From positions 930,001-994,000 of the forward strand of contig NZ_SGXJ01000001.1 in the NCBI RefSeq assembly GCF_004216905.1: 64,000 nt of DNA. The letters run 5' to 3'. A model generated the notes under the pieces. That model saw nothing but the letters and a program-made list of their open reading frames with translations, made no database searches and had not been told where the DNA came from. The stretch's first letter is position 1; every line of letters starts with the position of its first letter. The position numbers and the translations under genes were made by a program. Shown piece after piece: positions 25,477 through 35,044 of this stretch. Source of the DNA: Kribbella sp. VKM Ac-2569. Lineage in GTDB: Bacteria > Actinomycetota > Actinomycetes > Propionibacteriales > Kribbellaceae.

Positions 25477-25983
25477 GTGGAGGGGATACCGGATGTCGTC
25501 GGTGACGGGTTGCGAGTGTTGTTCTGTGGGATCAATCCCGGGCTGATGTCGGCGGAGACCGGGCATCACTTCGCGCGGCCGGGGAACCGGTTCTGGCCGG
25601 CGTTGCACCTGAGCGGATTCACGCCCCGCCAACTGCAGCCGGTCGAGCAGCAGGAGTTGCTGACCTACCGGCTCGGGATCACCAACGTGGTCGACCGGCC
25701 GTCGGCGAAGGCCGCGGAGTTGACGCGCGCCGAGTTCGTGGCGGGAGGCGAGAACCTGGTGAAGAAGGTGCTCGACGTCCAGCCCGAGTGGCTGGCGGTG
25801 CTCGGTGTCACGGCGTACCGCGACGCTTTTGGGGACCGTACGGCGGCAGTGGGCAAGCAGGATCGGATGATCGGCGCCACCCGGGTCTGGATCCTGCCGA
25901 ATCCGAGCGGCCTGAATGCCCACTACACGTTGCCGAAACTGGCCGCGGCGTTCGCCGAGCTGCGGCTGGCCGCCGGCCATTAA
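25477..25983 (+). CDS. mug: Mug-type G/U mismatch-specific DNA glycosylase
   Basis: A 168-residue uracil-DNA glycosylase-fold protein of the MUG/TDG family, which excises uracil or thymine opposite guanine. Motif 1 is VLFCGINPGLMSAETGHHFARPGNRFW, with the GINPG catalytic loop, and the intercalation motif is LPNPSGLNAHY. Length matches the family. Start GTG 25477 is 7 nt after TAGGGT at 25464-25469 and agrees with the family N-terminus. It is divergent from the Clp_N operon and close to its operators, so shared control is possible. Confidence 0.9.
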   Translation: MEGIPDVVGDGLRVLFCGINPGLMSAETGHHFARPGNRFWPALHLSGFTPRQLQPVEQQELLTYRLGITNVVDRPSAKAAELTRAEFVAGGENLVKKVLDVQPEWLAVLGVTAYRDAFGDRTAAVGKQDRMIGATRVWILPNPSGLNAHYTLPKLAAAFAELRLAAGH

Positions 25984-26024
25984 TTCACATTCCTTCGACG
26001 GTGCTTCTGACTACCCTGAAGCCC

Positions 26025-26516
26025 ATGGCAAAACGCAATTACCTTGTCGAGGGCGGTTCCGGCACCGGCAAGAGTTCGGTGTGCCGCGAGCTTCGGAAGC
26101 GCGGTTACACAGCCGTTGACGGCGACGACGAACTCGCCTATCCGGGCGATCCGGAAACCGGAGAACGCGACGAGGTCCACGGCTACTACAACCACATCTG
26201 GGACGTCGCCAAGGTCCGCGAGATCGCCGCGAGTACGACCGAAGAGATCGCCTTCTTCTGTGGCGGTTCGAGGAACTTCACCAAATTCCTGGACGTGTTC
26301 GACAAGGTCATCGTGCTGGACGTGGACGCCGAAACCCTCAAGCGGAGGCTGGCAAATCGCGAGGCCGACGACTGGGGCGGGGACGACGAACAGAAGGAAT
26401 TCATCGTCCGCCTGCACGCCACCAGAGAAGGCGTACCCGAGGGCACAATCATCGACACCGCGCGCCCTCTCGACGAGGTTGTCGACGCGATCCTGGACGC
26501 CTCGCTGAGGAGCTGA
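26025..26516 (+). CDS. P-loop nucleoside/small-molecule kinase-like protein
   Basis: A 163-residue P-loop NTPase. Walker A is GGSGTGKSS at residues 10-18, followed by a substrate-binding region (GYTAVDGDDELAYPGDPETGE) and the lid-like basic stretch LKRRLANREADDWGG. The form is that of shikimate/adenylate-type kinases; a substrate cannot be assigned. Start ATG 26025 is 7 nt after TACCCT, again a leaderless pattern. It lies between the Mug gene and the HEAT-like protein, all on the plus strand, with short gaps. Confidence 0.7.
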   Translation: MAKRNYLVEGGSGTGKSSVCRELRKRGYTAVDGDDELAYPGDPETGERDEVHGYYNHIWDVAKVREIAASTTEEIAFFCGGSRNFTKFLDVFDKVIVLDVDAETLKRRLANREADDWGGDDEQKEFIVRLHATREGVPEGTIIDTARPLDEVVDAILDASLRS

Positions 26517-26542
26517 CACCACCCATTGGGCAGGATGGGCGC

Positions 26543-29500
26543 ATGCGTCTGCCCGAGCTGCTGCGATCGATCGACGGACTTTCGTACGGACAGCGCGTAC
26601 GCCTGCTCGCCGACCAGGCGCCGCAGCTGGTGAGTCTCCTCGACGAGTTGGGCCGAGGTACCTCGTTCGAGCGCGTCCTCGGTCTCCAGATTGCCGAGGT
26701 CACCCGCGAGGCGTCGTACGTCGGCCGGATGCTTCGGGACCCGGATCCGGCCGTGCAGACCCGGGCGCTCGCCGCGGTCCGTCGCGGGGTTCCGGTCGCG
26801 GACGACGACCTGCGGATCGTGTACGACGACGCGCCCGCGGCACTGCGCTCGAAGCTGGTGGCCCTGGTACGTCGGCAGCGCCGCGAGCATCTCGCCGTAC
26901 GGCTGATCGACGAGCACCGGGCGCGCTGGGGTGACGTGGCGGCGACCGGTCTGCTGGACGCAACCGATCACGCGACCGTGGCGCGGCTGCTGCCCGAGCT
27001 GGCGTACTGCGTGACGCCTGGCGGCTGGCGTCAGCTCGCGAAGCATCATCCGGACGAAGTACTCGCGTTTGCTCGTCAGACGCTCCCGGCCAATGACGAG
27101 TGGTGGCAGAGCGTCGGCCACGGCGTCACCGCGTCACTAGAGCACGCACCGGACGCGGTACTGGAGCTGATCAAGCAGGCGGTACCTGCGCACGACCTGC
27201 CCGTCGCAGTGCTCGACATCATCGGTCCGCTCACGGACCGGGACCCGGCAGGGGTGCTGGAGCTGCTGCTCGCACCTGACCGGCGCGGCGTGGCGACGCG
27301 GGCGCTTACTCCGGCGTTCCTGCGTCGCCTGCACAGGTACTCCGACGACGAGCTCATCACCCTCGGACGGATCCTGTGGCCGCAGCTGGCCACCTTCCTC
27401 GAGACACTGGAGCCGTCGCGGCGGGCGGTGATCTTTGCGGCTGTGACGCAGTACGTCGACCTCGGGCAGGCGCAGCTGAGTACGGAGCTTCTCCAGGCGC
27501 TGCCGCATGCTGTGCGCGCGGAGCAGACACGTCGGATGCTGGCGCTACCTGCCATCAGTGAAGACGGGTGGTGGCGGCGCAGCATCGCTGGTCACCTTCC
27601 GTTCGACGAGGCCTTCGCACTCCTCGAACCGGACGTCAGCGATCCAGACGCCGCGGTACGCAGCTCGGTCTACCAAGGGGTCATCCGGTCGGCCGGGTAC
27701 GGCAGGCGGCCGGAGCAGGTCTTGCAGGCTGTCACGTGGGTAGCCGGGAGGATCCGCAACGACCAGGACACCGCGCGGCTCAACGCCGTACAGGCTGTCG
27801 CGGAGCTGCCGCCGACACTGCTGACCGATGCACTGACCGAGTCGTTGGACACGCTGCTCACTGATGCGCTGGCAGCGCGAGACATGTCGTGGGCGACGCG
27901 GCATGCGTTGACGCAACTGGCCGAGAATGCCGTTGTACAAGGCGCATTGGGCAACCGGACCGCCCTGCTGGACTGGGGTTTGCAGGCGCACGCGCGGCTC
28001 TCGGAGAACCGCGGCCGGATCGACTTGGATCCGCTGGTCGACAGGCTGCCGCGCGGACGGGAAGCCGACGTGTACGAGGCACTCCGGCCCGCGATCGAGG
28101 CCGCGGCCAAGCGCGAGGAATTCTCGCTGGCGTTCACGGTGGCCGCGGCACTGGGCCGCCGCGACTGGACGTCGGATCACCTCGAGAGTGTGCTCGAGCA
28201 GGCGGTCTGGTCGGACCAGGAGTACACGTCCGACCAGGCCTGCAGATACTGGTTGGAACCGCCCCGGACCCGGTACGACCGCCTCCGTCAGATCGTCGAG
28301 CGGGACGTCACGATGGCCCGCTGGCAGCCGGTGTGGTGGCTGGTCACCGAGCACCACACCGACCTGCTCGACCCGGTCCTCGCCGCGGCGGATCGGATTC
28401 GCCGCTTCGATCGCAGCAGCACGTCCTGGCAGGTGCCCGACTACGCCCTTCGCCGCTGGTTGCCCCGACAGCAGGCTCGGTACGCCGATCTGCTCGTCCA
28501 AGCTGCCCGTGACGACCGAATGCACACGTGGTACCGGGCGTTGGCGGTAAGGACACTTGGACGCGTGCCGGTTGCTGGCAGGGCCGCGTTGGACGAGTTC
28601 CTCGGGAGTTCCGACGTACTGCTGCAGGAGGCCGCGCTGGCGGCGTTGGCGTGGACAGAGCGACCTGACCTTGCCATGCCGTTGCTGCTCGCGCATGCGG
28701 GTGACGACCGGGCACGAGTCGCTGTGTACGCAGCTAGCCGGGCGGCGCGGTTCGTTCGGCCCAGTCTGCTGCCGGGGCTGCTGCAGCCGGTGCTGACTGG
28801 CGACCGCGTGAAGGTCACGTCGCGGAAGGAGGCGGTGCGGCTGCTTGGCGAGCTACGGGCGCCTGGAGCTAGCGCCGTACTGACGGAGGCGTGGGCTGGT
28901 GCGCATCGGGACGTGCGGGCCGCTATTGCGCGGACTGTGTCGCAGTACCTGCTGTACGACCCTGCTGCGTGGGCGGTGCTTGAGCAGGCAGTGCACGACT
29001 CTCCGGCTACTGCGACGGCGTTGACGGTACGGCGCGCGTACGACGTACCTGTGGGGTACAGGGCGCGGTACGCCGACCTGTTGATCGCTGTGACGACTCG
29101 CAGCGAGCCGGAGGTTGTGGGGCCGGCGTTGCTCGCGTTGCGGGGGTGGGCGCGGTACAACCCGGCTGCTACTCGGGTCTGCGCGGACTTCATCAGTCGG
29201 CTGTCGCTGCGGAGTCGGGTGTGGCGGGACGCGATCACTGCGCTCGTCTCGTTCGTCGCGACGGATGCGCCGGCGGGGCTGGAAGACGTGGCGGACGTCG
29301 CTCGGCTGCTGGTGCGGTCGGAGGCGAATCCTGAGCTGCCTAACGCGTTGCCGGATCGGGATCATCCGGCTCGGCAGCGGCTCACGTATCTGGTGAGTCA
29401 GCTGTCTGCACAGTTCAGCAGGCGCTCGGCGGAGGACCGCCGGCACCTGCGCGTGGTGGCCGACGAGCTGGTTGGGGCCGACTTCCTTGAGTTGCGGCTG

Positions 29501-29830
29501 CAACTGCTGGTGCATTCGCAGTCGGCGGTCGAGCTCCGCGATCTGGTCGATGATGATCCGTTGGCCGCCTTGAGGGCCGCTGACCTCGTCTCCGCCCGGT
29601 TGTCCGCGACCGAGTCGACCTGGACGCCTGCAGAATTGCTGCCAGTTGCTGATTCGCTGGTCCAGTCCCCTGACTTGGCATCCGGGTTGCTGGCTCACGT
29701 GCTCGTGAGCGCGGCTGCGCCCCGAGCCGGGTGGTCCGCCGAGTGGCGCGAGCTGCTGGTTGCCCTCCGCAACCACCCGTCTCCGGCCGTCCGCCGCCGA
29801 GGCCTCGACCTGACAACCGCTACGGAGTAG
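26543..29830 (+). CDS. Very large HEAT-like repeat protein, function unknown
   Basis: A 1095-residue protein with no catalytic motif that I can recognise. Its sequence is a succession of 35-45-residue helical pairs with HEAT/Armadillo character, for example VGRMLRDPDPAVQTRALAAVRRG, LLEPDVSDPDAAVRSSVYQGV, LLAHAGDDRARVAVYAASRAA and ALRNHPSPAVRRRGLDL, where D-P/D-R-x-V-R turns repeat. No signal peptide or membrane segment is seen, so it is probably a cytosolic scaffold. The start ATG 26543 is 6 nt after CAGGAT. Its 3' end is 3 bp from the converging LigD-type polymerase gene. Use of GTT, GCT and TTG codons rises in the last third. Confidence 0.65.
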   Translation: MRLPELLRSIDGLSYGQRVRLLADQAPQLVSLLDELGRGTSFERVLGLQIAEVTREASYVGRMLRDPDPAVQTRALAAVRRGVPVADDDLRIVYDDAPAALRSKLVALVRRQRREHLAVRLIDEHRARWGDVAATGLLDATDHATVARLLPELAYCVTPGGWRQLAKHHPDEVLAFARQTLPANDEWWQSVGHGVTASLEHAPDAVLELIKQAVPAHDLPVAVLDIIGPLTDRDPAGVLELLLAPDRRGVATRALTPAFLRRLHRYSDDELITLGRILWPQLATFLETLEPSRRAVIFAAVTQYVDLGQAQLSTELLQALPHAVRAEQTRRMLALPAISEDGWWRRSIAGHLPFDEAFALLEPDVSDPDAAVRSSVYQGVIRSAGYGRRPEQVLQAVTWVAGRIRNDQDTARLNAVQAVAELPPTLLTDALTESLDTLLTDALAARDMSWATRHALTQLAENAVVQGALGNRTALLDWGLQAHARLSENRGRIDLDPLVDRLPRGREADVYEALRPAIEAAAKREEFSLAFTVAAALGRRDWTSDHLESVLEQAVWSDQEYTSDQACRYWLEPPRTRYDRLRQIVERDVTMARWQPVWWLVTEHHTDLLDPVLAAADRIRRFDRSSTSWQVPDYALRRWLPRQQARYADLLVQAARDDRMHTWYRALAVRTLGRVPVAGRAALDEFLGSSDVLLQEAALAALAWTERPDLAMPLLLAHAGDDRARVAVYAASRAARFVRPSLLPGLLQPVLTGDRVKVTSRKEAVRLLGELRAPGASAVLTEAWAGAHRDVRAAIARTVSQYLLYDPAAWAVLEQAVHDSPATATALTVRRAYDVPVGYRARYADLLIAVTTRSEPEVVGPALLALRGWARYNPAATRVCADFISRLSLRSRVWRDAITALVSFVATDAPAGLEDVADVARLLVRSEANPELPNALPDRDHPARQRLTYLVSQLSAQFSRRSAEDRRHLRVVADELVGADFLELRLQLLVHSQSAVELRDLVDDDPLAALRAADLVSARLSATESTWTPAELLPVADSLVQSPDLASGLLAHVLVSAAAPRAGWSAEWRELLVALRNHPSPAVRRRGLDLTTATE

Positions 29831-29833
29831 GAG

Positions 29834-30811
29834 CTAGTCGGCGCGCTTCTGTTCTTCGGCTTCGCGGGCGCGTTTGCGGCGTTTGCCTTCGTGCATGGCC
29901 GCGACGCGGGCGACCGGGATGGCGCGGCCTTCGAGGAGGACGTCCTCTGGGATCTCCTGCGGCGCGGGCAGTTGCTCGGCCCACGGGTCGCGATCGCCGA
30001 GGAGCGCCGGGGCGGTGCGGACCGTGAAGTCGCGCGGCGTCACGCTCTCCAAGTCGTCCCAGCCGACCGGGAACGAGACCGTCGTACCGGGCCGGACGCG
30101 CGGGCTGTACGCCGCGACGACCGTCGCACCGCCGGACCGTGTGGAGTCGACGAAGACCTTCCCGTGCCGATCGTCCTTGATGTACGCCGTGGTCGCGACC
30201 GACGGATCGATCTTCTCGGCCCGCGCAGCGATCGCCCGCGTCGCGGCCGCGGCGTCCTCGATCGACACCGTGTCGACAATCGGCACGATCACGTGCACGC
30301 CCTTCGCGCCGCTCGTCTTGACCGCGCCGGACAGCCCGCAGTCGGTCAACGCCTGCCGCACCAGCAGGGCGGCCTGCACCGCCATCGAGAACGTCTCGCC
30401 CTCCGGTGGGTCGAGGTCGAGCACGAGATGCGTGACGCGGTCCCAGCGATCGGCGCGCATCAAGGTCGGGTGGTACTCCACCGCGCGCTGGTTCGCGAAC
30501 CACAGCAGCGTCCGCCGGTCGTCGCACAACGCGTACGACACCTCGCGTTTCGACGCCTCCGCCCAGACCTGCACGGTCTTCACCCAGTCCGGCGTGTACT
30601 TCGGGACGTTCTTCTGCATGAACTTGGGCTGCCCCGGCCGGATCCGCACGACCGACAACGGCCGCTCCCGCAGCTCCGGCACGATCCGCTCATGCACCGC
30701 GTCGAGGTAGTCGACGAGATCCCGCTTCCTCGCGTCAGCCCCGTCGAACAACGGCTGATCCAGATTGGTCAGGTCAACGCCATCCCGCGTCTCATCCGGC
30801 TTGCTCGCCAT
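29834..30811 (-). CDS. Stand-alone LigD-type polymerase/primase domain protein
   Basis: A 325-residue protein of the archaeo-eukaryotic primase superfamily, equal to the polymerase domain of NHEJ ligase D. It can add ribo- or deoxynucleotides at double-strand breaks in the family. The catalytic Asp pair is in HLVLDLDPPEGE, the phosphate-binding motif in TSGAKGVHVIVPI, and the third motif in VFVDSTRSGGATVVAAYSPR followed by PGTTVSFPVGWDDL. No ligase, Ku or nuclease domain is fused or adjacent. TAAGCT lies 6 nt before the ATG. The basic, Lys/Arg-rich C-terminus (HEGKRRKRAREAEEQKR) may bind DNA. Confidence 0.88.
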   Translation of the reverse strand: MASKPDETRDGVDLTNLDQPLFDGADARKRDLVDYLDAVHERIVPELRERPLSVVRIRPGQPKFMQKNVPKYTPDWVKTVQVWAEASKREVSYALCDDRRTLLWFANQRAVEYHPTLMRADRWDRVTHLVLDLDPPEGETFSMAVQAALLVRQALTDCGLSGAVKTSGAKGVHVIVPIVDTVSIEDAAAATRAIAARAEKIDPSVATTAYIKDDRHGKVFVDSTRSGGATVVAAYSPRVRPGTTVSFPVGWDDLESVTPRDFTVRTAPALLGDRDPWAEQLPAPQEIPEDVLLEGRAIPVARVAAMHEGKRRKRAREAEEQKRAD

Positions 30812-31113
30812 TCCCCGAGCTTAGACCCGGGCGGATAGCGGGTTGTTTCACCGCTGGCGTGAAGCAATCCTCCAGCCGTCACATAACCCGCCACCGGCCG
30901 GACGTTACTGGGGCTAACCAATCCCTGAGCTCGCCCGCCACGAGACCCGCCGCCCGCTCGGGTCTGATCGCCGGACTGGCTCGCTTGAGTGGAGCGCTTT
31001 CAGCACATCAGTGGAAGGTTTCTGGCGCTATCGCAGGAAATCCCTCCTACCAATCACCAGCCGACGACGCCGCAGCTCGCTGCGGAGCCCCCGGGCGTCA
31101 GGGACTTCGGGGA
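30812..31113. other. Gene-free stretch between LigD-type polymerase and sugar operon
   Basis: About 302 bp without a supported gene. It holds the ligD-type promoter (TAAGCT), an imperfect inverted repeat TTGTTTCAC/GTGAAGCAA at 30843-30867 with a 7-bp spacer, and a short hairpin CCGCAG-CTCG-CTGCGG at 31070-31085 that may help end the sugar operon. Nothing else was found. Confidence 0.5.
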
Positions 31114-32172
31114 CTACGGTGCCAAGATCTTGAGGAGGGCGTCGAGAACTAGCTTGTCCTCGCCGGGTTGGAGGGTTTGGGGGTTGAGGGCGATGGCGTC
31201 GTCGGGTACGCCGAAGGTGCCGACCGCGATGCGCGGGTCGCCGTCCCACAGCGCCTTGATCACCTCGTCGCGGTCGCGGGTGAGGCGGAGTACGGCACGG
31301 CTGTGGGGTTGGCCGGCCTCGCTCGGGTACCCGCGCTCGACGGCCACGATCCCCTGCAGTCCTACGATCCAATTGTCAACAATCCGCTCGTAGGACGCCA
31401 ACAACTCGTCCTCGTCCTGCGCGAGCGTCCACTCGACCGCGGCGAGCAGCCCCATCAACTCCTCCTTCCCCACCTTCATCCCGCGCCCGAGCTCCTGCTT
31501 CGGCGACGTGTGCGCCCGCACCCGATCCACGAGCCACCGCTTCCCCAGCACCAACCCACTCGCCTGCGGCCCTCGCAGGCCCTTCCCGCCGCTCACCAGC
31601 ACCGCGTCCGCACCGACGTCCCGCGTGAACCGCCAGAGCGACGCAACCGGCGGGATCTGCGCCGCCGCATCCACAATCACCGGTACGCCGAACTCGCGCG
31701 CACCCCGCACCACTTCCTCCACCGGCAATGCACCCGTCGCGTAGTGCGCTCCCGCGAACCACAACACGCACGCCGGCTTGCGTGCGAGCGCCGTACGGAA
31801 CTCGTCGTACGACGGTCCGATCTCGACGATGCGGGCGCCCGTGAGTCGAGCCGAGTAGTCGTAGCCGTTGCGCTGGCTCGCGAACATCACTACCTCGGCG
31901 TCGGTCGGAAACACCTGCGATTCGGTGGATATACAGGCGGCAACCGTCAGCGAGATAGCGGCCGCGGCGCCGGATGTCACGTACGCGGCCTCGTTGTGGG
32001 TCAGCTCCGCGAGCCGCGCCCCCACCCGTTCGTTCAGCTCGGGCAGGTCGACGAACTGCGCCGCCGCGTCGTTCATCGCCTTCAGGACCGGGGCCGGCAT
32101 CAACGATCCACCGAGCACCGTGACTGTGGCGTTGGCGTTGATGACCGGCCGCACACCTAGTGGTGCGGTCAT
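31114..32172 (-). CDS. SelA-like PLP-dependent enzyme, last gene of the sugar operon
   Basis: A 352-residue fold-type I PLP enzyme resembling SelA and the D-glucosaminate-6-phosphate ammonia-lyase (DgaE) group. N-terminal INANATVTVLGGSLMP is typical of this family, the cofactor-ring Asp is in VPVIVDAAAQIPP (Asp168) and the Schiff-base Lys is Lys197 in VLVSGGKGLRGPQASG. SelA itself is excluded: there is no selC, selB or selD here and the enzyme is shorter. In a sugar operon with two deacetylase-like proteins a role in amino-sugar-acid elimination is plausible but inferred. Its ATG overlaps the stop of the preceding gene (ATGA). An ATTGT-CA-ACAAT palindrome lies inside. Confidence 0.78.
   Translation of the reverse strand: MTAPLGVRPVINANATVTVLGGSLMPAPVLKAMNDAAAQFVDLPELNERVGARLAELTHNEAAYVTSGAAAAISLTVAACISTESQVFPTDAEVVMFASQRNGYDYSARLTGARIVEIGPSYDEFRTALARKPACVLWFAGAHYATGALPVEEVVRGAREFGVPVIVDAAAQIPPVASLWRFTRDVGADAVLVSGGKGLRGPQASGLVLGKRWLVDRVRAHTSPKQELGRGMKVGKEELMGLLAAVEWTLAQDEDELLASYERIVDNWIVGLQGIVAVERGYPSEAGQPHSRAVLRLTRDRDEVIKALWDGDPRIAVGTFGVPDDAIALNPQTLQPGEDKLVLDALLKILAP
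31372..31383. repeat. Intragenic ATTGTCAACAAT palindrome in SelA-like gene
   Basis: ATTGT-CA-ACAAT at 31372-31383, one of a series of closely related A/T-rich palindromes in this operon. Confidence 0.6.
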
Positions 32173-33014
32173 GCGACGAACTTCGACATGGCCGGTACGC
32201 CGAACCGTTGGGCCAGCCACGCGTCGAGGAAGTCGTTGTCGGTGCCGTCGAGGTGGGTGACCTGGTAGACCTCCGGATCCGGCAATGCCGACAGCAGCGA
32301 CCCGCACCAGTCAGCGTCGTCGACGGCAAGCAGCGTCCGACCGGCAACTGCGGGAGCGTGCTGCGACGGATCGAAGTACGACAGGGTTGTCGACAATGCG
32401 CTAGTCGACGATCCACCGCGCAGATGGTCGTTCAGCTCCTCCAACGGGTACATGCACGACTTCAGCCGCGCCTCCATCGCGCGGTAGAACAACAGGTCTG
32501 TCACGCGCACCGTGCTGAACCCCGGCCGCCGCGCCGCCGTCAGCACCGCGAGATCGTCACCGGTCACCGCGACCCGCGCCGGATCGACCTCCGCCAGTCC
32601 CATCAGGAACTCCGCCGCTCGTAGACAATCTGCGGCGATCCCCCGATAGATGTACGTCGACGGGTCGTCGATCCCCATTGTCAACAATCCCGGGTAGGCC
32701 GCCGCGAACCCCTCGTCGGCGAGCCGCTGACCGCGGTGCATCAGCCCGAGGACGACGTACCGGCTCCGGTCGTTCGGGTGCGGGATGTTGTTGACACTTC
32801 CGTACCGCGGCGTGATGAGCAGCCCGGGGAACGGGCCGTCGCCCTTCGGGATGCTGAGGTTGCCGTACACGCGGTACGGCCCGGTGCTGGTGGTCCGTAC
32901 TGTGTAGAACGTCGCCTCGTCGGTCGTCCGCGCGGGCACCACGTCCAGCACCGGCCGGCCGGGGATCGCCGCGAGCTCGTCGTCGACCGCGGCCCAGTAG
33001 GCATCGAAGGTCAT
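32169..33014 (-). CDS. AXE1/acetylxylan-esterase-like protein lacking the catalytic serine
   Basis: A 281-residue alpha/beta-hydrolase-fold protein related to its upstream neighbour (shared YPGLLT.GIDDPSTYIYRG and PFPGLLITP blocks). The usual G-x-S-x-G elbow is replaced: the homologous segment reads VAVTGDDLAVLTAARR, putting Asp154 where the nucleophilic Ser should be. The acid and His regions are also degraded. It is therefore probably a pseudoenzyme or binding partner. ATG 33014 was chosen (4 nt after the upstream stop) over a longer frame. ATGA overlap with the SelA-like gene indicates co-translation. Palindromes at 32387 and 32677 lie inside. Confidence 0.72.
   Translation of the reverse strand: MTFDAYWAAVDDELAAIPGRPVLDVVPARTTDEATFYTVRTTSTGPYRVYGNLSIPKGDGPFPGLLITPRYGSVNNIPHPNDRSRYVVLGLMHRGQRLADEGFAAAYPGLLTMGIDDPSTYIYRGIAADCLRAAEFLMGLAEVDPARVAVTGDDLAVLTAARRPGFSTVRVTDLLFYRAMEARLKSCMYPLEELNDHLRGGSSTSALSTTLSYFDPSQHAPAVAGRTLLAVDDADWCGSLLSALPDPEVYQVTHLDGTDNDFLDAWLAQRFGVPAMSKFVA
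32387..32396. repeat. Intragenic TTGTCGACAA palindrome
   Basis: Perfect 10-bp palindrome inside the esterase-like gene, here read in a different frame (Leu-Ser-Thr-Thr) from other copies, so protein sequence does not explain it. Confidence 0.6.
32677..32688. repeat. Intragenic ATTGTCAACAAT palindrome
   Basis: ATTGT-CA-ACAAT at 32677-32688, flanked by CCC and CCCGGG, inside the same esterase-like gene; encodes Leu-Leu-Thr-Met on the minus strand. Confidence 0.6.
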
Positions 33015-33018
33015 CAGG

Positions 33019-33941
33019 TCACCGTCCCGGGGTGAGGTGCTCGGCAAGGAAGTCCTCCACGACGCGCATGACGTCCGGCAGGCCGGCGTGGTGCGCGCAA
33101 TGCGGATAGGTGTGCAGCGTCTTCTCGCACGTCAGCGTGCGGTGCAACGCGAACCCGGTCTCCGGCGGGCAGACGTCGTCCTCGAGCCCGAGGTAGATCA
33201 GCGTCGGCGCCTGCACCTTCGGGGCGAAGTTCAGCCCGTCGTAGTACGCGACCGTCTCCCGCACCCGGTCGACGTCCTTCGGATGGATCCGCAGGTACTC
33301 GTTGATCTCCTCGTACGGGTACGACCGGGTCAGCGTCGGCGCGGTCATGATCCCGCAGAGGTACGGCGCTCCCGCCGCAACGCACCGGATCACATCCGGG
33401 AGCAACGCGGCCGTGGAGATCCCGAGCCCACCGCCCTGGCTCGACCCCTGCAATCCGATCCGCAGATTGTCGACATCTGGACGATCAAGCAGCACTTCGA
33501 CCGCGCGCACCACGTCGAGGTAGAACCCGCGGTACCCGTACGTGTTGGGGTCGACGATGTTGTGCGTCAGCAGGCCCGGGTACCCGGGGTTGAACACGTC
33601 GTTCGAGCGGAGCTTTCCGCGCGGCGCGATCGCGAGCGCGGCGTACCCGAGTTCGGCCCACTCCTTCGGGATCGTCGGCTCGGAGATGTACCCGGGGATC
33701 GTCACCAGGCCCGGGTACGGCGCGTTGCCCGCGCGCGGGACGGCGTACCAGCCGGCGATCCGCAGACCGCCGTAGCTGGTGAAGCGCAGATCGTAGACAA
33801 TCACATTGTCCGTGGAGAGCGTCGGCATCTCGGTGAGCACCGGGTCCAGCGGGTACGACGCGCAGTCCGCGAGGCCGGCCGCCCAGAAGTCGTCGAAGTC
33901 GGTGGGCAGTTCGACCTCGACAGTCGCGTTCTCGGGGTCTC

Positions 33942-33945
<4 letters not shown>
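33019..33945 (-). CDS. AXE1-family acetyl esterase/deacetylase
   Basis: A 308-residue acetylxylan-esterase/cephalosporin-C-deacetylase-type hydrolase. The nucleophile is Ser169 in GLQGSSQGGGLG, the acid is in LEDDVCPPETG and the His in YPHCAHHAGLP. There is no signal peptide, so it probably deacetylates imported oligosaccharides in the cytosol, as fits its place in an ABC sugar operon. The frame opens at TTG 33945, overlapping the ATPase stop (TTGA) with AGAGGAAC upstream; no closer ATG or GTG is better placed. It is followed after 4 nt by its Ser-less paralogue. Confidence 0.82.
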
Positions 33946-35039
<1,094 letters not shown>

Positions 35040-35044
35040 CTGTC

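Noticed and set aside
30843..30867. TTGTTTCAC/GTGAAGCAA repeat considered as a parS site
   Set aside because: parS is a continuous 14-16-bp palindrome (GTTTCACGTGAAAC type); here a 7-bp spacer splits the arms and one pair mismatches.
31070..31085. CCGCAG-CTCG-CTGCGG hairpin as a strong terminator
   Set aside because: The stem is short, lacks a U-tract and could arise by chance in GC-rich DNA; noted only as a possible end of the sugar operon.
31114..32172. Assignment of the PLP enzyme as selenocysteine synthase SelA
   Set aside because: No selB, selC or selD is near, the protein is shorter than SelA and lies in a sugar operon.
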